Shown one piece after another: positions 20,708 through 32,111 of a DNA stretch of 64,000 nucleotides (the stretch's first letter is position 1; each line of letters opens with the position of its first letter). Source of the stretch: Cadophora sp. MPI-SDFR-AT-0126 (taxonomy: Eukaryota; Ascomycota; Leotiomycetes; Helotiales; Ploettnerulaceae). Location of the stretch: assembly GCA_020747065.1 (NCBI GenBank), contig JAGMVK010000001.1:3348001-3412000 (forward strand). The letters run 5' to 3'. The translations under genes and the position numbers were made by a program. Under the pieces are notes generated by a model. It had not been told where the DNA came from. It saw only the letters and a program-made list of their open reading frames with translations, and did no database searches.

Positions 20708-23700
20708 CTACTCCGCCTCCTCATCAACATGAATCCTGAAGCCTGGCTTGCTTGTACCAACGCCCATACCCAGACCGAGTCCAGGAGCAACATCGAACAA
20801 GCCGTCTGGCTGTCGACTCGGGTACTCAGAGGGCACACTACTGGCATCGCTCGCTTGATCATCGACATCAACATCGTTCATGTCGTCTTCGTCGTGTTCA
20901 GACCTGAGACCAGGCGGTGCAGATTTACCAGCAGGGAGAAGACGAGGATCGTAGTTGCTGTTGATCGAATGCATGTACTCTCCATCGACATTATGCTCGG
21001 GGTCATGATCATCCTGCATACCCTCCCACTCCTCATCGCCCTGCCTCGGCTGCCCGAAACCATCATCGTTGCCTTCACCATCAGAATCAGAATCGAAGTC
21101 ACTCAATGCATTCGCCTCGCCTCCCTCTTCTCCATCCTCTCCATCCCGATGATCTTCTGCATACAGATCATCCGTGGTACTCCCTTCCTCTTCATCCCTC
21201 CTCATTCTCTCCCTAACGCCATTCGCGCCTAGAGCGAAGCCATAATCGTCATCACCGTCCTCATCCTCATAAATCCCAATGCTGCTTCTCGTCCTACTCC
21301 TCGTCCTCGCACGCTCGACATAAGGCGCGTTACTATACGGCGTTGCGTACGCGAGTGGCGTCATGCCTTCTTCCCGCTTTGGATTCATATCTTCAAAGAA
21401 TGCATAGGGACTGGGCGGGCCAGTAGAGTAGCGCGGTGTGTCGCGAGGTCGAGACGGAGAGCGGGAGATGCGGCGGCGTTTGAGATTGAGCTTGAGGGGA
21501 GGTGGATGGGCATTGAAGGCTGGTGCGGATGGACCTCGAGAGGGCGAGGACTGAGCTTCATGCTCGAAAGACGCAATCCGGCGTTTGGTTGCGTGAATGT
21601 GAGTGGCGATGGTGTGCTGAGATGACTTGGTTGGTATCATAGCTGGGAGTGGCATGGATGTGGTGCGTGTATGTATTGGCCTGAAAGGGTTCCGTTCTTT
21701 GAGTGGAGATAAGGGCGCTGCGTGAGGTGCTGCAATGGATGTTGGCGTCGTAGAAGCATTGGGTGACACAGCTGCGGAGGAGAAGTGATCAGAAGGTGAG
21801 GCTGGGTCGCAGTGCTCATCTTGATGGTCGTGTACAACGGAGCGGATGCTGAGAGAGGAGATTTGGGAAGTAAATGAGGAGTGGATGCTCTCATGGGGAG
21901 GATCTAATCGCTCGTCGAATTCCCAGCAGGGCTCGTGAGCATCGGCTTCGGGTGTATGATCGAAGGTGCTTTGGTCTGGATAGACTCTGGGGAGTTGACG
22001 GAGTTTCTGCCAAGTCCAGTCGGCGTTGTTATGGCCGAGCTGCTGTATGTAGCTGTCTCGTTGCGTAACATAAAGCCGTCGGACCCCAGAGTGTCGCATG
22101 GCAACACTGGCAGACAAGAATGGAACCGTCCAGAGAGCTGGTGTGACCATCTCGGCTGGAGTCAGGTAGCGAAGACATGAATCCTTATGGATCTTCCGCA
22201 AAGGTACCCACGGTGCCGACAAACCTAGGTAATTCTTGAGCGATCTTGGGATCATCCCAGTGTTCTCATCGTCGTGTTGAGTGAATGGATCTTCAGTGAG
22301 GACCTCTGGCAGGTCCCCGAAGGCTTTCAACATCGCAGATTGAACATCCCTTGCGTCGGGGCCAAGAATGCGAATTAGCCTTACAAGTCCTCTACTTCGA
22401 AGTCGTTCATCAACTCTGCTCCGTAGCCCACATGCTCTCGCCATCAACCATGTCGAATCTTGATCAGCAAGATCCGTAGCGGACTTCTCCCACGCCGAAG
22501 CCTGATCATGAGCAGTGAGACAAGCTTGAGCAGCAGCCATCGAATTGTTCTGCGTCTGCGTCCACTCATCTGTCTGTGTGCTGTTGAGCCTTGATCGCTG
22601 ACTCATAGATTGCTGTCCAGACCAGATCCCCATGAGGCGTGACCCAAATGGCAGGAATACAACCTCGACTTCCCAAGGCCTAGCATGCGAAGGTAGAGCA
22701 GCAGCTTGGAGTTCAGCAACTTGAGCCTCGAGCGCCTCAACCCGAGATGAATCAAGACGATCCATAGCTGAGGCAATCATAGCCGAGGAAGTGACAGATG
22801 CTCGCGAATCAAAGGAAGCATTGACGAGCTGTCGACTACTGACGCTACTAGCATCATTGAGCGCGGCTTGAGCTTTCTCGACATCGCGAAGCCTTTCCTC
22901 GACTTCACAAACGCGGTTATCCAGGCGATCATCGGCATCCTGAAGGTCGTCAATAGCAGCGTGAGAAAACGAGGTATTCTCGAGCAGATCCAGGCGATGT
23001 TCATGGTTCTGGATCTTAGTAGGGTATTCCGCAAGGTCCTTGACCAGGTGTCGAAGTCGAGGGATGAGAGCTCCTTCATCGGGACCTTCGTCCTGGGTGA
23101 GTGCTAGCGGGCCTGAGTTGGAACCGGATTGCTTGATCATTCCTTGAGATTGCTCATCCTTGGTAATGGGCTTTCCGGATGCTTGCGTGAATTTTTCAAG
23201 AGCATCATGAACATTGCTGACATCCTTTAATAAATTAGTGTCAGTGACTAGATCCTGAGAGGCTCTAGCGCTTGGCGTCGCAACTTCAGTGAGGCTCTGC
23301 AAAAACGCATTCCCATTGGCATCCTCATAGAGCTGCGTCCTCTTATCATTTACGGGCGGTCGTACATTCATGGCATTTCCAGAGGTGATCGTAGGCATGT
23401 GATTGAAAGTCGCCAGCCCCAATCCAGACGGGCGGATAGAGGCACCTTGGCTGCCAGATGTCATGGATCCATTATCAGACGGAAGCAAACATTGAGAGGG
23501 GATAGCAGGGAGACTGGTGCCAGATCCAGAATGAATATAACGCCCCCATTGAAGAGTATCCGGGATTGAATCCCGACGGCCTACCTCTGATCTAGCATCC
23601 TGCGTAGTAAGAGCTTGCCTAATCGGCGCATTCTGGACCATGGTTGGTGTCGCATCTGCAATAGCAAGATCGACAAAGGTTCGTCCAGCCTGGTTCTGCG

Positions 23701-23974
23701 GACCATCATCATGGAAGCATGCATGATGCTCACACATGCAGAATCCCGACCTGGTTTGTGACCTCGGTGTACTATCCCCAAAAGTCGACCTGGGAGTCGC
23801 CAGCGCCTTGTCCCAGAATCGACGGCATCCGCAGACTGGTGCACTGCCTCCTACACTAAGATTTGTATAATTGCACTTCCCACTCGGAAGCCTCGTCTCA
23901 TTCGGATCCTCATCATTGGTATATCTGGTTAAGAGCGGAGTATTGTTTCCAGTGCGGAGATGCTGAGCAGCCAT
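20708..23974 (-). CDS. Large fungal protein with N-terminal Cys/His cluster, coiled coil and acidic tail
   Basis: A single-exon protein of 1,088 residues from MAAQHLRTG. An in-frame ATG at 24049 would add 25 hydrophobic residues. A Cys/His cluster lies at about 48-88 (CGCRRFW and then CMCEHHACFHD), probably metal-binding. About 335-400 is heptad-like (HEHRLDLLENTS, DDLQDADDRLDNRVCEVEERL), a likely coiled coil. A folded, Trp-rich region (about 420-680) includes RACGLRSRVDERLRSRGLVR and ALWTVPFLSASVAMR. The rest is low-complexity Ser/Pro, then basic KRRRISRSPSRPR, then strongly acidic, suggesting a nuclear protein. I recognise the general type as a conserved fungal hypothetical but cannot name a function. 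Confidence 0.85.
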   Translation of the reverse strand: MAAQHLRTGNNTPLLTRYTNDEDPNETRLPSGKCNYTNLSVGGSAPVCGCRRFWDKALATPRSTFGDSTPRSQTRSGFCMCEHHACFHDDGPQNQAGRTFVDLAIADATPTMVQNAPIRQALTTQDARSEVGRRDSIPDTLQWGRYIHSGSGTSLPAIPSQCLLPSDNGSMTSGSQGASIRPSGLGLATFNHMPTITSGNAMNVRPPVNDKRTQLYEDANGNAFLQSLTEVATPSARASQDLVTDTNLLKDVSNVHDALEKFTQASGKPITKDEQSQGMIKQSGSNSGPLALTQDEGPDEGALIPRLRHLVKDLAEYPTKIQNHEHRLDLLENTSFSHAAIDDLQDADDRLDNRVCEVEERLRDVEKAQAALNDASSVSSRQLVNASFDSRASVTSSAMIASAMDRLDSSRVEALEAQVAELQAAALPSHARPWEVEVVFLPFGSRLMGIWSGQQSMSQRSRLNSTQTDEWTQTQNNSMAAAQACLTAHDQASAWEKSATDLADQDSTWLMARACGLRSRVDERLRSRGLVRLIRILGPDARDVQSAMLKAFGDLPEVLTEDPFTQHDDENTGMIPRSLKNYLGLSAPWVPLRKIHKDSCLRYLTPAEMVTPALWTVPFLSASVAMRHSGVRRLYVTQRDSYIQQLGHNNADWTWQKLRQLPRVYPDQSTFDHTPEADAHEPCWEFDERLDPPHESIHSSFTSQISSLSIRSVVHDHQDEHCDPASPSDHFSSAAVSPNASTTPTSIAAPHAAPLSPLKERNPFRPIHTRTTSMPLPAMIPTKSSQHTIATHIHATKRRIASFEHEAQSSPSRGPSAPAFNAHPPPLKLNLKRRRISRSPSRPRDTPRYSTGPPSPYAFFEDMNPKREEGMTPLAYATPYSNAPYVERARTRSRTRSSIGIYEDEDGDDDYGFALGANGVRERMRRDEEEGSTTDDLYAEDHRDGEDGEEGGEANALSDFDSDSDGEGNDDGFGQPRQGDEEWEGMQDDHDPEHNVDGEYMHSINSNYDPRLLPAGKSAPPGLRSEHDEDDMNDVDVDDQASDASSVPSEYPSRQPDGLFDVAPGLGLGMGVGTSKPGFRIHVDEEAE

Positions 23975-24164
23975 GAGCAAAATAATGCAGAGGGAATATG
24001 ATTGAATCGCAGATGGAGTCAAGACCAAGGAGAGGAAGGCCTCTTCCAAAGCCGTGTCGCATTGAGGGCAGAAGGTTGAACCGGCGGTGCGCTGGCAGGC
24101 CGGCGGCTATCTCGTTTCTATCCAGCAGCCCAACTCTCGAGCATTGATCGCGAGGGAATCGCGT

Positions 24165-24175
24165 CTTATATATAT
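24165..24175 (-). promoter_or_regulatory. TATA box of the large Cys/His protein gene
   Basis: TATATATATAAG is read on the minus strand, about 115 bp upstream of the ATG at 24049 and 190 bp upstream of the one at 23974. Confidence 0.4.
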
Positions 24176-26860
24176 CTCCAATTGATTGTGATGAGGCAAT
24201 CGGGTTGTGCAAGGCGGACGACGCGTCGCTATCGAGTTAAATCATGTAAATCGCAATTCCGAGGCTGCCATCTCGTGTTAGTATTTAGCTGGTCCAGATA
24301 GCTGATCGCCTGCAGCCTCACGCACCCTTTTTCTCCGATCAATGGGCCGAACAGGACGTAGAAAATTCGTAAGTCGTACAAACCGGGCGCAGATACCGAA
24401 AATAAATGTAACAAGGAAGAGAAAGCAGGCAGGGAGATGCAACGACGACGACAGGTCTACGCAAGAAGGCCTGCGTGGGGTCAAGTCGAACAGAAAAGAG
24501 GTTGCGGGCTAGGCCGCGCGAGTAACTTGATGGTTGCTGATGAGTGACTCCTCCAAAGCTCCAAGCCCAAGCTATCCAGCTAAGCGATCAGGGGAAACGC
24601 TGCCGATTCGTTTGAACTTCATCTCCGCAGTGCGTCTACGTTGTTTCCTTGGCTACGTGATTGGTTATCCATGCAACATCAATGCAGCCATGCCTCGACA
24701 TCGAGGCGACATGCCCGATCAAGACGGCTCGGGTCGCCTTTCGTTTGCCTTGAGTGTGATTGGCTGAGAGGGTGAGTTCGAGTGAGGCAATGGGTTAACA
24801 GGAAAAGATAAGAAAGTCATGAGAACATTTGCCTCGACGCTGCCTGTGAGGCATGAGCAATATATAGGAAGGTGTGGTGCCCACCAACGATGATCTGCTC
24901 TTCAATAGCGCAAAGGGTGAGTCGCAGAAAACGGGGCATGTTAGTCAGTGGAGATGGCTCGATACCAAGTGCCAAATGGTTCGCATGGAAAGGCGTGCCA
25001 CAAGGCGGACTTGGTGCGAATTCGAGATAGAGAAGGCCCCGAAAATGAAAAGAGTTGGTCGCTACAGTGTTTGGACCAAAAGAAATATGAGATACCTGGC
25101 TTCCCCTGGCTCCTCCTCCAGATGACATAAGTTCTCCATGAAAATCCCAACGTGGTCCATTCTTGTACTATGAGCGAAGAGCGGAATGGCTACAAACAAC
25201 AGAGTACCGAACATAAATTCAATTGGACTACAAGAGAGAGGGAACTAGGTTCTGTAGAATCATCGCACATGGTGAACACACCTCAGACCCACTTGGTCTG
25301 CCAAAAACAGAAGTACTAACAAGACAGAAAGAAAAGGCACAGAACAAAAGTCGCATCCAGCACCACTCGATATATTTGTTGCTTCAAAATCCGGGAATAG
25401 ATCGGAGCTCAAACTCAGTCCGCTAAGCCCTTCCAGCAAGCCACAACAGCAAAACCTGGGAGTTGCAGGAACGGCAAGAGTGATGCAAGCACAATCGACG
25501 ACAATTCGACCCGGGTTCTCGATGCGTCAAATAGGAACACCGTGAAATCTTGCCAGCCTGTTAGACCGTGGGTTACTCAAAGCAATGGTCCTTCCGCTTC
25601 ACACCTCGGGGATCAGTCAGTACGCTGTAGTGCCGTGTGCCTCCCACGCTAAGGACCCAAAACATGCCATATCAATCCCCACAGCAAAGTCCAGGGCCAG
25701 GTATCATCCTCCTTTCCACTCATGTCACCTAAATCCATATATGTCTGTCGACCTTGTTGTATGTTACAAGGACTATGAGGTGCGTAGCTTAGACATGCGA
25801 ACTTTGACGGCCAGTCTGCCGTCGGCTCAGGAGCCCTCAAAATACAGTGAACGATCAGACCAGATGCGATGGTGAAGACAATGCAGCAGACAACGACGAG
25901 TCCGACATCGCATGTAGCCCAGTTGTCTTCACGCTTGATTGAACGGCGAATGAGCATCTTGCTTCGTTCGAGCGTGATGGGAGCCATTATGAGCCAACTT
26001 CTAGGTTGCCAAGCCAAACGTTGCTGGTTTGTTGATTTTGAAGAATATGGAGTTCGAGGCTACCTTGGGTGTTTGCTCTCTCCTCATTGTGTAGTTAAAA
26101 GATGGATGAGAGATAAATTGTAAATATGGAGGTCCCTGGTATCGTCAACTATCTTCTGTCCAAATTCTTCTTCCGTTGGCAGACAAAGCGACCAACAATA
26201 GCAGGGTACTTGATAGCTCGATCGAGTGCCAAACAAGACTTTCAATGCACGGTTTATCGCGAAGCCCTGGCCGAAGCAGATAGTCATACTTCCACGATGT
26301 AGGGTTAGTCCGCAAAAGGTTGGTTGACTCTTGGATTTCCTTACAAGGAATCCTCCAGTTTGCATCTCCCATATCTTCTCCATGGAACGCGTGAACCCTC
26401 ACCAGAGCTCTTTGGACAGAGCAAGACAAGATCAAGAAGATTATGGTACTGACACTGGAATTGAAGAGCTTCGAGGAACGAGTATAAATTGTAGGGAATG
26501 TGGTCGGCGTAGCTTGCCAATGGATGACGAAATAGAGTAGAATACGGTGATATCGAGAATGGAGTTGAAGGAGAACATTTGAGGAAGGCACGCTAGTGAG
26601 CGGACTTGACTATTCGCGGCATGGTCTTTCCTCCTCTTATTCGGATTGGCTCGCTTGTATGTTTTGGAGCAGCAATTGTCCAGAAGGGCAGGCACCATGG
26701 ACTTCATGCCGAGATCAAATGAGTTCTGATTTGAGATTTATGTCGTAGTCCACTTAGCACCACCGTACGAGATTTGGAGTGCTTCAGCACATCATTTGCT
26801 TCATGACACCTACGAGCTCGGCACCGGCTATTAGAACATGCAATATAGCACTCTAATACA
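24176..26860. other. Gene-poor stretch with ambiguous short frames
   Basis: 2.7 kb in which several frames are open together. The two best are minus strand: 25649-26017 with one clear hydrophobic helix (VGLVVVCCIVFTIASGLIV), and 26145-26591 with two hydrophobic stretches. At 24817-25128 all strands are open. None joins by convincing splice sites into a known membrane protein, so I do not call a gene. Small membrane-protein exons remain possible. Confidence 0.4.
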
Positions 26861-26864
26861 TGAA

Positions 26865-27218
26865 ATAGATTACTGAACGAGGAACTGAACGAACACGAGG
26901 AGGTTGAAGCCTCTGAAAGTGACCTAAACGACGAGACTTTCGACTCGGTAACTTTAGGGTTGGCAGATACTAGGAATGAAGCGGAGGAAGGGGAGAAAAT
27001 CACGAGAAGCGAACCCTATTTCTCGAACCCCAAACATCTCAAATTCGGTATCAAGTTCGTGCAGAAGTTCGTCGAGCTTTCCGGCAAAAAAGTTGGTTGA
27101 GCGATTTCCTGCTACATTGAAAGAATATCCGCCTGCGAGGTACAAGTATAAGGCGGCAGTGGAGGTGGCAGAAGGCATACGACGACGAGAAAAATTGCTG
27201 TCCAATTTGAAGGTGTGA
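26865..27218 (+). pseudogene. Small acidic/basic protein frame broken at an A6 run
   Basis: One frame opens after a TGA near 26858 and runs LLNEELNEHEEVEASESD... to SGKKVG and a stop at 27098. The next frame begins at the same place and continues KKLVERFPATLKEYPPARYK... to the stop at 27216-27218. The two meet at six A residues (27086-27091), and one base less would join them into one protein of about 120 residues. This suggests a one-base indel, real or from sequencing. A start codon or upstream exon is not clear (an ATAG acceptor precedes). I do not recognise the protein. The opposite strand is also open, which lowers confidence. Confidence 0.3.
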
Positions 27219-29279
27219 AAGGGTGTTGATGTGTATATTGAAAGTGGGGAGACTAGATGCGCAGTGTTCATGATTATATATCTTCTACTGGATTGGAGGA
27301 TAGTGTCGAGGATAATTTGGACTTGAGTTAGTCAAGGCGTCTTCGGCTGTCGTTGAATAGCTTCGAAAATTCAGACACTACTTTTATGATTACATTAGCA
27401 AGATGTTTCTCGATCATCCAAAGCACTTAATTCTGACGATGACGATCTAGCATTTGCCATTCGATGCACCCTCAGCGCGGGTATTTGGAGTCCCTCGTTG
27501 CCCAGCACTTCTAATAACTTCATAGTTCCGCAATCCCAGCTTTTCCGTTACTGTTTCAATTGGCTGAATACACGTTATCGACTTCGGGGCACGCTGTTCC
27601 AGCCGCTTGGTGGGTGGTTCAGCGTTTGTGCACTGCTAGGTAGGCATGTTTAGCGAGATTTCATCTATGATTTCGGGTTCCTCGCTCAGCATGCTCCGGT
27701 GGGGTTTCATGACTAGCTTCAGTGATCCGATGCACAAAGCGCTTGCTGTTTCAAGCAGTTCAAGCATCACACTGCTAAACTTGTAAATCGCAAGATAATG
27801 GACCCTTGTCACAGCACTCGATAGAGGATAAATAACGGCGTCAAGATCATTTCGTAACAGATGTGAAAGTCAAGTACAGGTATGATTTGGATCGAGGCTA
27901 GATCTCAGAAATGAAGAGGGCTATAATATAAACACGATATAAAACTCCATGACGGGGATTTGGGTCAGAATATCCTTCTAACGCTCATAGCGAAAAGTCT
28001 CTTGACAACAACAAACCCGGGGAAACTGACAAGAAAATTGCCACCTTCAGTGTACCGGAAAGTAGATGGGTAGATACAGTAATACTATGTGCCCTCATTC
28101 GACGAATTTGCGTCTCAAGAGACGTGGTATGTCGAGATGTTCACTCATCCTTAAGTCGAGACAAATGACGCTGGCTTCTCTTGAGTGGGGAAGAGAGGAA
28201 TCAATCCGCTCAGAGAGAATGTTTATACCTCCTAACCACTGAAGTTCCCAATATCAGGTCATGAAATCTAATGAATTCCATAGAGTAGTGAACCCACCTG
28301 ACCGTATGTGAAGTGACATATTTTCAAGCCAACCCCAATTTTACCAGAGAGGAGCCGTTCCCCATCAATTTTTCGCCTTTCTATTCCAGCGGCATATAGA
28401 GAACGGATAATGTCGAACAAAGTAGATCTTCGCTTATCTTCATCGCGGCTCACAGCTCACAATCACAACAGACTGCAGCCTTCAGCCTTCAGCCTTCAGT
28501 CTTCAGCTTTTAAAGCGTGTAACAGTACTGTCTGCCCACGAGCCTTCACGTTCAGACATATATTCGAGCTTCCCATACCTGGTACTAGAACTATCTATTC
28601 CCAAGCGCTCCAGAATCTAGACTACAAATTGAATGGAAAGCTTAATCACTCAAGAGATTCCGCGAAACCTAACAACGGCAAAACTATTGACAACAGACAA
28701 GAAGTCCCATCCTTCCACATATGTACTGTACTCAAGTATTCGCTGTGCGATCTCGATCACAAAGATCACAAATATAAAAATTTGATGTTATGAACAACCG
28801 TTATAGCAAATTTTCGTCCGCTCATGGCCAGTGGCAGTGGACGAGCAAGGTCCCATGCAACACCGCCGACGCTCTTAGGGCTCTTCTTGACTTTACAGTG
28901 CAATGCAAGTGAAGCTTTTATTCTCGGAGAGAAATAGAGATGTGCAGTGGAGAAGTCGTTCCCTGACGGAGGCGAGAGGAATGTTTTCAGAATCGGAAGA
29001 TGTGACAGTAAACGGTGTCGGGATAGAAAGGATTGGAAGAGAATGCTAAACGGAAAACGCATATTGAGAGAAAACAGAGTGGAGAGATAAATCTCTTCCA
29101 TACAATGAATCGCATTTAAAAGTTATAGGAGTAGAATAGAAGTTTCTATTTACTTTGAGTGGCGTCCAAAATCCTCAACAAGGTTACTCCGAACGCCAGC
29201 TATGCATGCCACCAGAACTCCATACGCTTAGCATAAATTGCACAATCAATTGATCTCCACCTAAAAACAGGACTACGTC
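27219..29279. other. Intergenic region with a heptamer repeat
   Basis: 2 kb with no supported gene. A short tandem array of CAGCCTT-type heptamers lies at 28476-28507. The right end holds the 3' region of the OMA1 gene. Confidence 0.5.
28476..28507. repeat. Heptamer microsatellite (CAGCCTT type)
   Basis: About four and a half units of CAGCCTT, the fourth changed to CAGTCTT. It is short and outside any gene I can support. Confidence 0.7.
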
Positions 29280-30519
29280 TCACTCGTTCTTGAACATGTC
29301 AAGCCACGCATTTCCCCTCAAAGCAGACTTGAAATCTTCAGAGTATCCAAGTGTGACTGCACACTCGCTCTCGCTCCTGGCCGCCTCAGCCTTGGGCAGC
29401 CATTGTTGCATTTGCGTGATACGATTCGAGTTCTTTGTCGAGTCAGAAAGACGGACCCCATGTCAAAGTCGAGTGCACTTACCGAAGGATGAGTCGATAG
29501 CCACTCTGGCATATTCTGATCTTTCTGCGCAATCTCCATCCGCTGCCACACCTTGACCGCTTCTTGTGGATTATAACAGCTCTTCGCCATCATCATTAAC
29601 CCGATATAATCCGCCTCGCTCTCCTGCTTCCTTGATGCTGGCCGCGCAAGTCCAAGGTCCATGGCGATATCTCCCAAAACTCGGCCCAGCCCCATCGTGT
29701 ATCCTGTACTATCAAGGAATATGAATAGGAAGCGTAGAGGTGCTAGCATGACCATGCTGCTCATACTTTCTGATGCATGTCGGGCTAGATTATGTGCGAT
29801 CTCGTGGCCGAGGATAGCGGCGAGTCCGTCGTCGTTTTTGGCAACTGGGAGGATGCCGGTGTAGACGAATACTTTCCCACCAGGGATTACGAAGGCGTTG
29901 CATTCTATACACGTCAGTCCTGAACATCCGTTTATTCGAAATGTAGCGCACCTGGCGAGTCTATAACATGGACTTCCCAATTCACATCTTCCAGTCCACT
30001 AGCAGGTATCAACTTCGCCATAACCCTGTGTACCATCCTCGTCCTTCGGTCCCAGTCAGGGAGGATCGAGCGTGCGTTCTCCTGCATGATCATTTGATAC
30101 ATCCGTCTCCCTTCCGCTTCCACCGTTTCGTCACTATAGCAATTAAATCTCTTTCTACCGGATACTGGTACTTCTTCTAGGTTTGCTATGTAAAATACTG
30201 TTGCTGAGCCAGCGGATAGTATGAGTATCCATTTCGAGGTAGGACTACGGACAGCTTTGGATATTTGTTCAGTTGTGACAAGTGGTTTCGCGTGCCGTAT
30301 TTGTTCGGGATCGTATCTGTAGTGTATTATCCTGTCAGGTTTTCGCGGGGGAGGCGGAGGAGGATATCTGTTCCATCCTGATTGATATCTTCGCGGGGTG
30401 AATTTGAATGGTTGTGCTGTTTGTCGTATCGATGCTCGAGGAAGAGCTCGGGATAGAGGCCGAGGAGAAGATTTCGGTACTGCTCGAATTGCGCTTTTAA
30501 GGAAAAGTCGTGAAAACAT
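29280..30519 (-). CDS. OMA1: Mitochondrial inner-membrane metalloprotease OMA1 (peptidase M48)
   Basis: Three exons, 30519-29952, 29904-29483 and 29432-29280, encode 380 residues. A basic presequence (MFSRLFLKSAIRAVPKSSPR...) is followed by one hydrophobic helix at about 120-138. The catalytic zinc site is HEIAH at 223-227 (GHEIAHNLARH), with the downstream Glu in KQESEADYIG. The family block DSPECNAFVIPGGKVFVYTGIL crosses intron 1, and LSTHPS before intron 2 joins NSNRITQMQQWLP. Both joins preserve frame. OMA1 handles damaged inner-membrane proteins and, in animals, cleaves OPA1. An upstream ATG at 30600 is less suitable. The gene is divergent from a Kelch protein. Confidence 0.93.
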
Positions 30520-30770
30520 ACTGCAAATTTGCTGTGTGTGGTGATGATGTTCGAGATGCAAGTGAGTCTTTGTTTGCCTTCTCAGCCTTCTTCCTTCCAC
30601 TTAGTAAGCCTCAGCCTCCTCGGCTAAGCTTCGGTATATAGGATGTGCTCGGCTACGTCACTGCCCATCCAGGTACCGTGTTTAGGTCCTGAGCTTCAAT
30701 ATGCCACCAGAATCCCTCTCACTTCATTGTCGCCCACGAACGTACAAACATTATCCAAAATACCTCCAAG
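30520..30770. promoter_or_regulatory. Short divergent promoter between OMA1 and the Kelch gene
   Basis: Only 251 bp separate the two start codons, so control elements are probably shared. No specific site is recognised. Confidence 0.5.
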
Positions 30771-32111
30771 ATGATGGAAGTAGCAGCAACAACGGTAACC
30801 GCCATTCGCGGCATGTTCAAATCAACGCACCCCGTCAAAGCAAAATGGGAACGCATCAACAGCACCCCACTACCCCGCTCATCCCACAGTCTCTCTGTGA
30901 TCGCAGGTCGAGCATACATCTTTGGCGGAGAAGTCAATCCACGAGAACCAGTCGACAATGATATGCACATTATCACACTACCCTACGATGCCTTTTCTTC
31001 CGCCGACTATCGAACCATCCCCGCAAAGCCAGAAACCACTGGTGGGGAGGTGCCAGAGAAGAGAGTGGGACATACGGCTGCTGTCATTGGAGAGAGAATA
31101 TTTGTTTGGGGTGGCAGAGGAGGGAAGGATATGAAGCCATTGGAGGAGAAGGGAAGGGTTTGGGTTTATGATACGAGGACGGATACTTGGTCGTTTCTAG
31201 ATCCTATAGCAGGAACTCCTTATCCCAAAGCACGATCGTACCATTCGAGTCTTGCGATTGAAAAGCCCGAGCCAGGAAATATGAAGAGCGTGAAAGTCGA
31301 TAATGCTACGGAACTTCCAAAGGCAGGAACAATCGCAGAATCTGCGCAAACAGACGAGGAGAAGGGTGGCTATGGGACGGTCTTCATCCATGCTGGGTGT
31401 CCGGCGAGCGGGAGGACGAATGATTTCTGGGGCTTTGATGTGAGAAGTCGAACTTGGAAGGAGTTCCCTGCTGCGCCTGGGAATCCGAGAGGTGGTACAT
31501 CGATTGCTGTCTCAAAGAATAGGATCTATCGCTACGGAGGTTTCAATGGGACAGGAGAAGAAGGTGGTAAAATTGATATTTTGGAACTTGGCCTGGATAC
31601 ATTCAGCAACATTGGGAGTATTGATGATGCTGCGGTTGTTGCGAAAGGAAATTGGGAGACTTTGAACTTTGAGGAGGAGAGCATGAACTTCCCTGGTAAC
31701 AGGAGTGTAGCTGGCCTACAAGCTATAACGACGGGGATGGGACGAGAATACTTGGTGTTATTGCTTGGTGAGCGAGACCCAAGTAACGATGGACACAATG
31801 CTGCTGGGAAGTTCTGGGGTGATATTTGGACTTTCCAATGTCCGCCTCTGGGAATGACTGGTGCAAGTTTCAAGGATGCTACGTGGCAAGCACTTGGAAA
31901 GGAGACTGGCGAGGGACAATGGAGTGTCATGCAGGTTGCAGATGCTGAAGGAGCCGAAGGAGAAGATGTCCATAATCTGGTACCTTCTCAGAGAGGATGG
32001 TTTGCATCATCGACACTTGGAGATCTGGATGCTACTAGCATTGTGTTGTGGGGTGGATTGAATGGGAAGAATGAACGGGAAAGCGATGGGTGGATATTGA
32101 GGGTTGAATAA
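30771..32111 (+). CDS. Kelch-repeat beta-propeller protein
   Basis: A single exon of 446 residues. Successive Kelch blades show a Gly-Gly pair after a hydrophobic strand and a spaced Trp: SSHSLSVIAGRAYIFGGE, GHTAAVIGERIFVWGGRGG with VWVYDTRTDTW, YHSSLAIE and FIHAGCPASGR with FWGFDVRSRTW, and TSIAVSKNRIYRYGGF, then a degenerate fifth and sixth (YLVLLLGERDPS, SIVLWGGLNGK). No catalytic or F-box domain is attached, so it probably binds a partner protein. It resembles fungal Kelch proteins and, distantly, nitrile-specifier types. Codon 2 is also ATG, and the first is taken as the start. Confidence 0.88.
   Translation: MMEVAATTVTAIRGMFKSTHPVKAKWERINSTPLPRSSHSLSVIAGRAYIFGGEVNPREPVDNDMHIITLPYDAFSSADYRTIPAKPETTGGEVPEKRVGHTAAVIGERIFVWGGRGGKDMKPLEEKGRVWVYDTRTDTWSFLDPIAGTPYPKARSYHSSLAIEKPEPGNMKSVKVDNATELPKAGTIAESAQTDEEKGGYGTVFIHAGCPASGRTNDFWGFDVRSRTWKEFPAAPGNPRGGTSIAVSKNRIYRYGGFNGTGEEGGKIDILELGLDTFSNIGSIDDAAVVAKGNWETLNFEEESMNFPGNRSVAGLQAITTGMGREYLVLLLGERDPSNDGHNAAGKFWGDIWTFQCPPLGMTGASFKDATWQALGKETGEGQWSVMQVADAEGAEGEDVHNLVPSQRGWFASSTLGDLDATSIVLWGGLNGKNERESDGWILRVE

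Noticed and set aside
20597..21232. 211-codon plus-strand frame
   Set aside because: It lies wholly inside the minus-strand 1,088-residue protein, whose composition and length are far better supported. It is a shadow frame.
25649..26017. Possible rhodopsin-like or SAT4-type membrane protein on the minus strand
   Set aside because: Only one or two hydrophobic helices are present, and I could find no exons supplying the rest or the family motifs.
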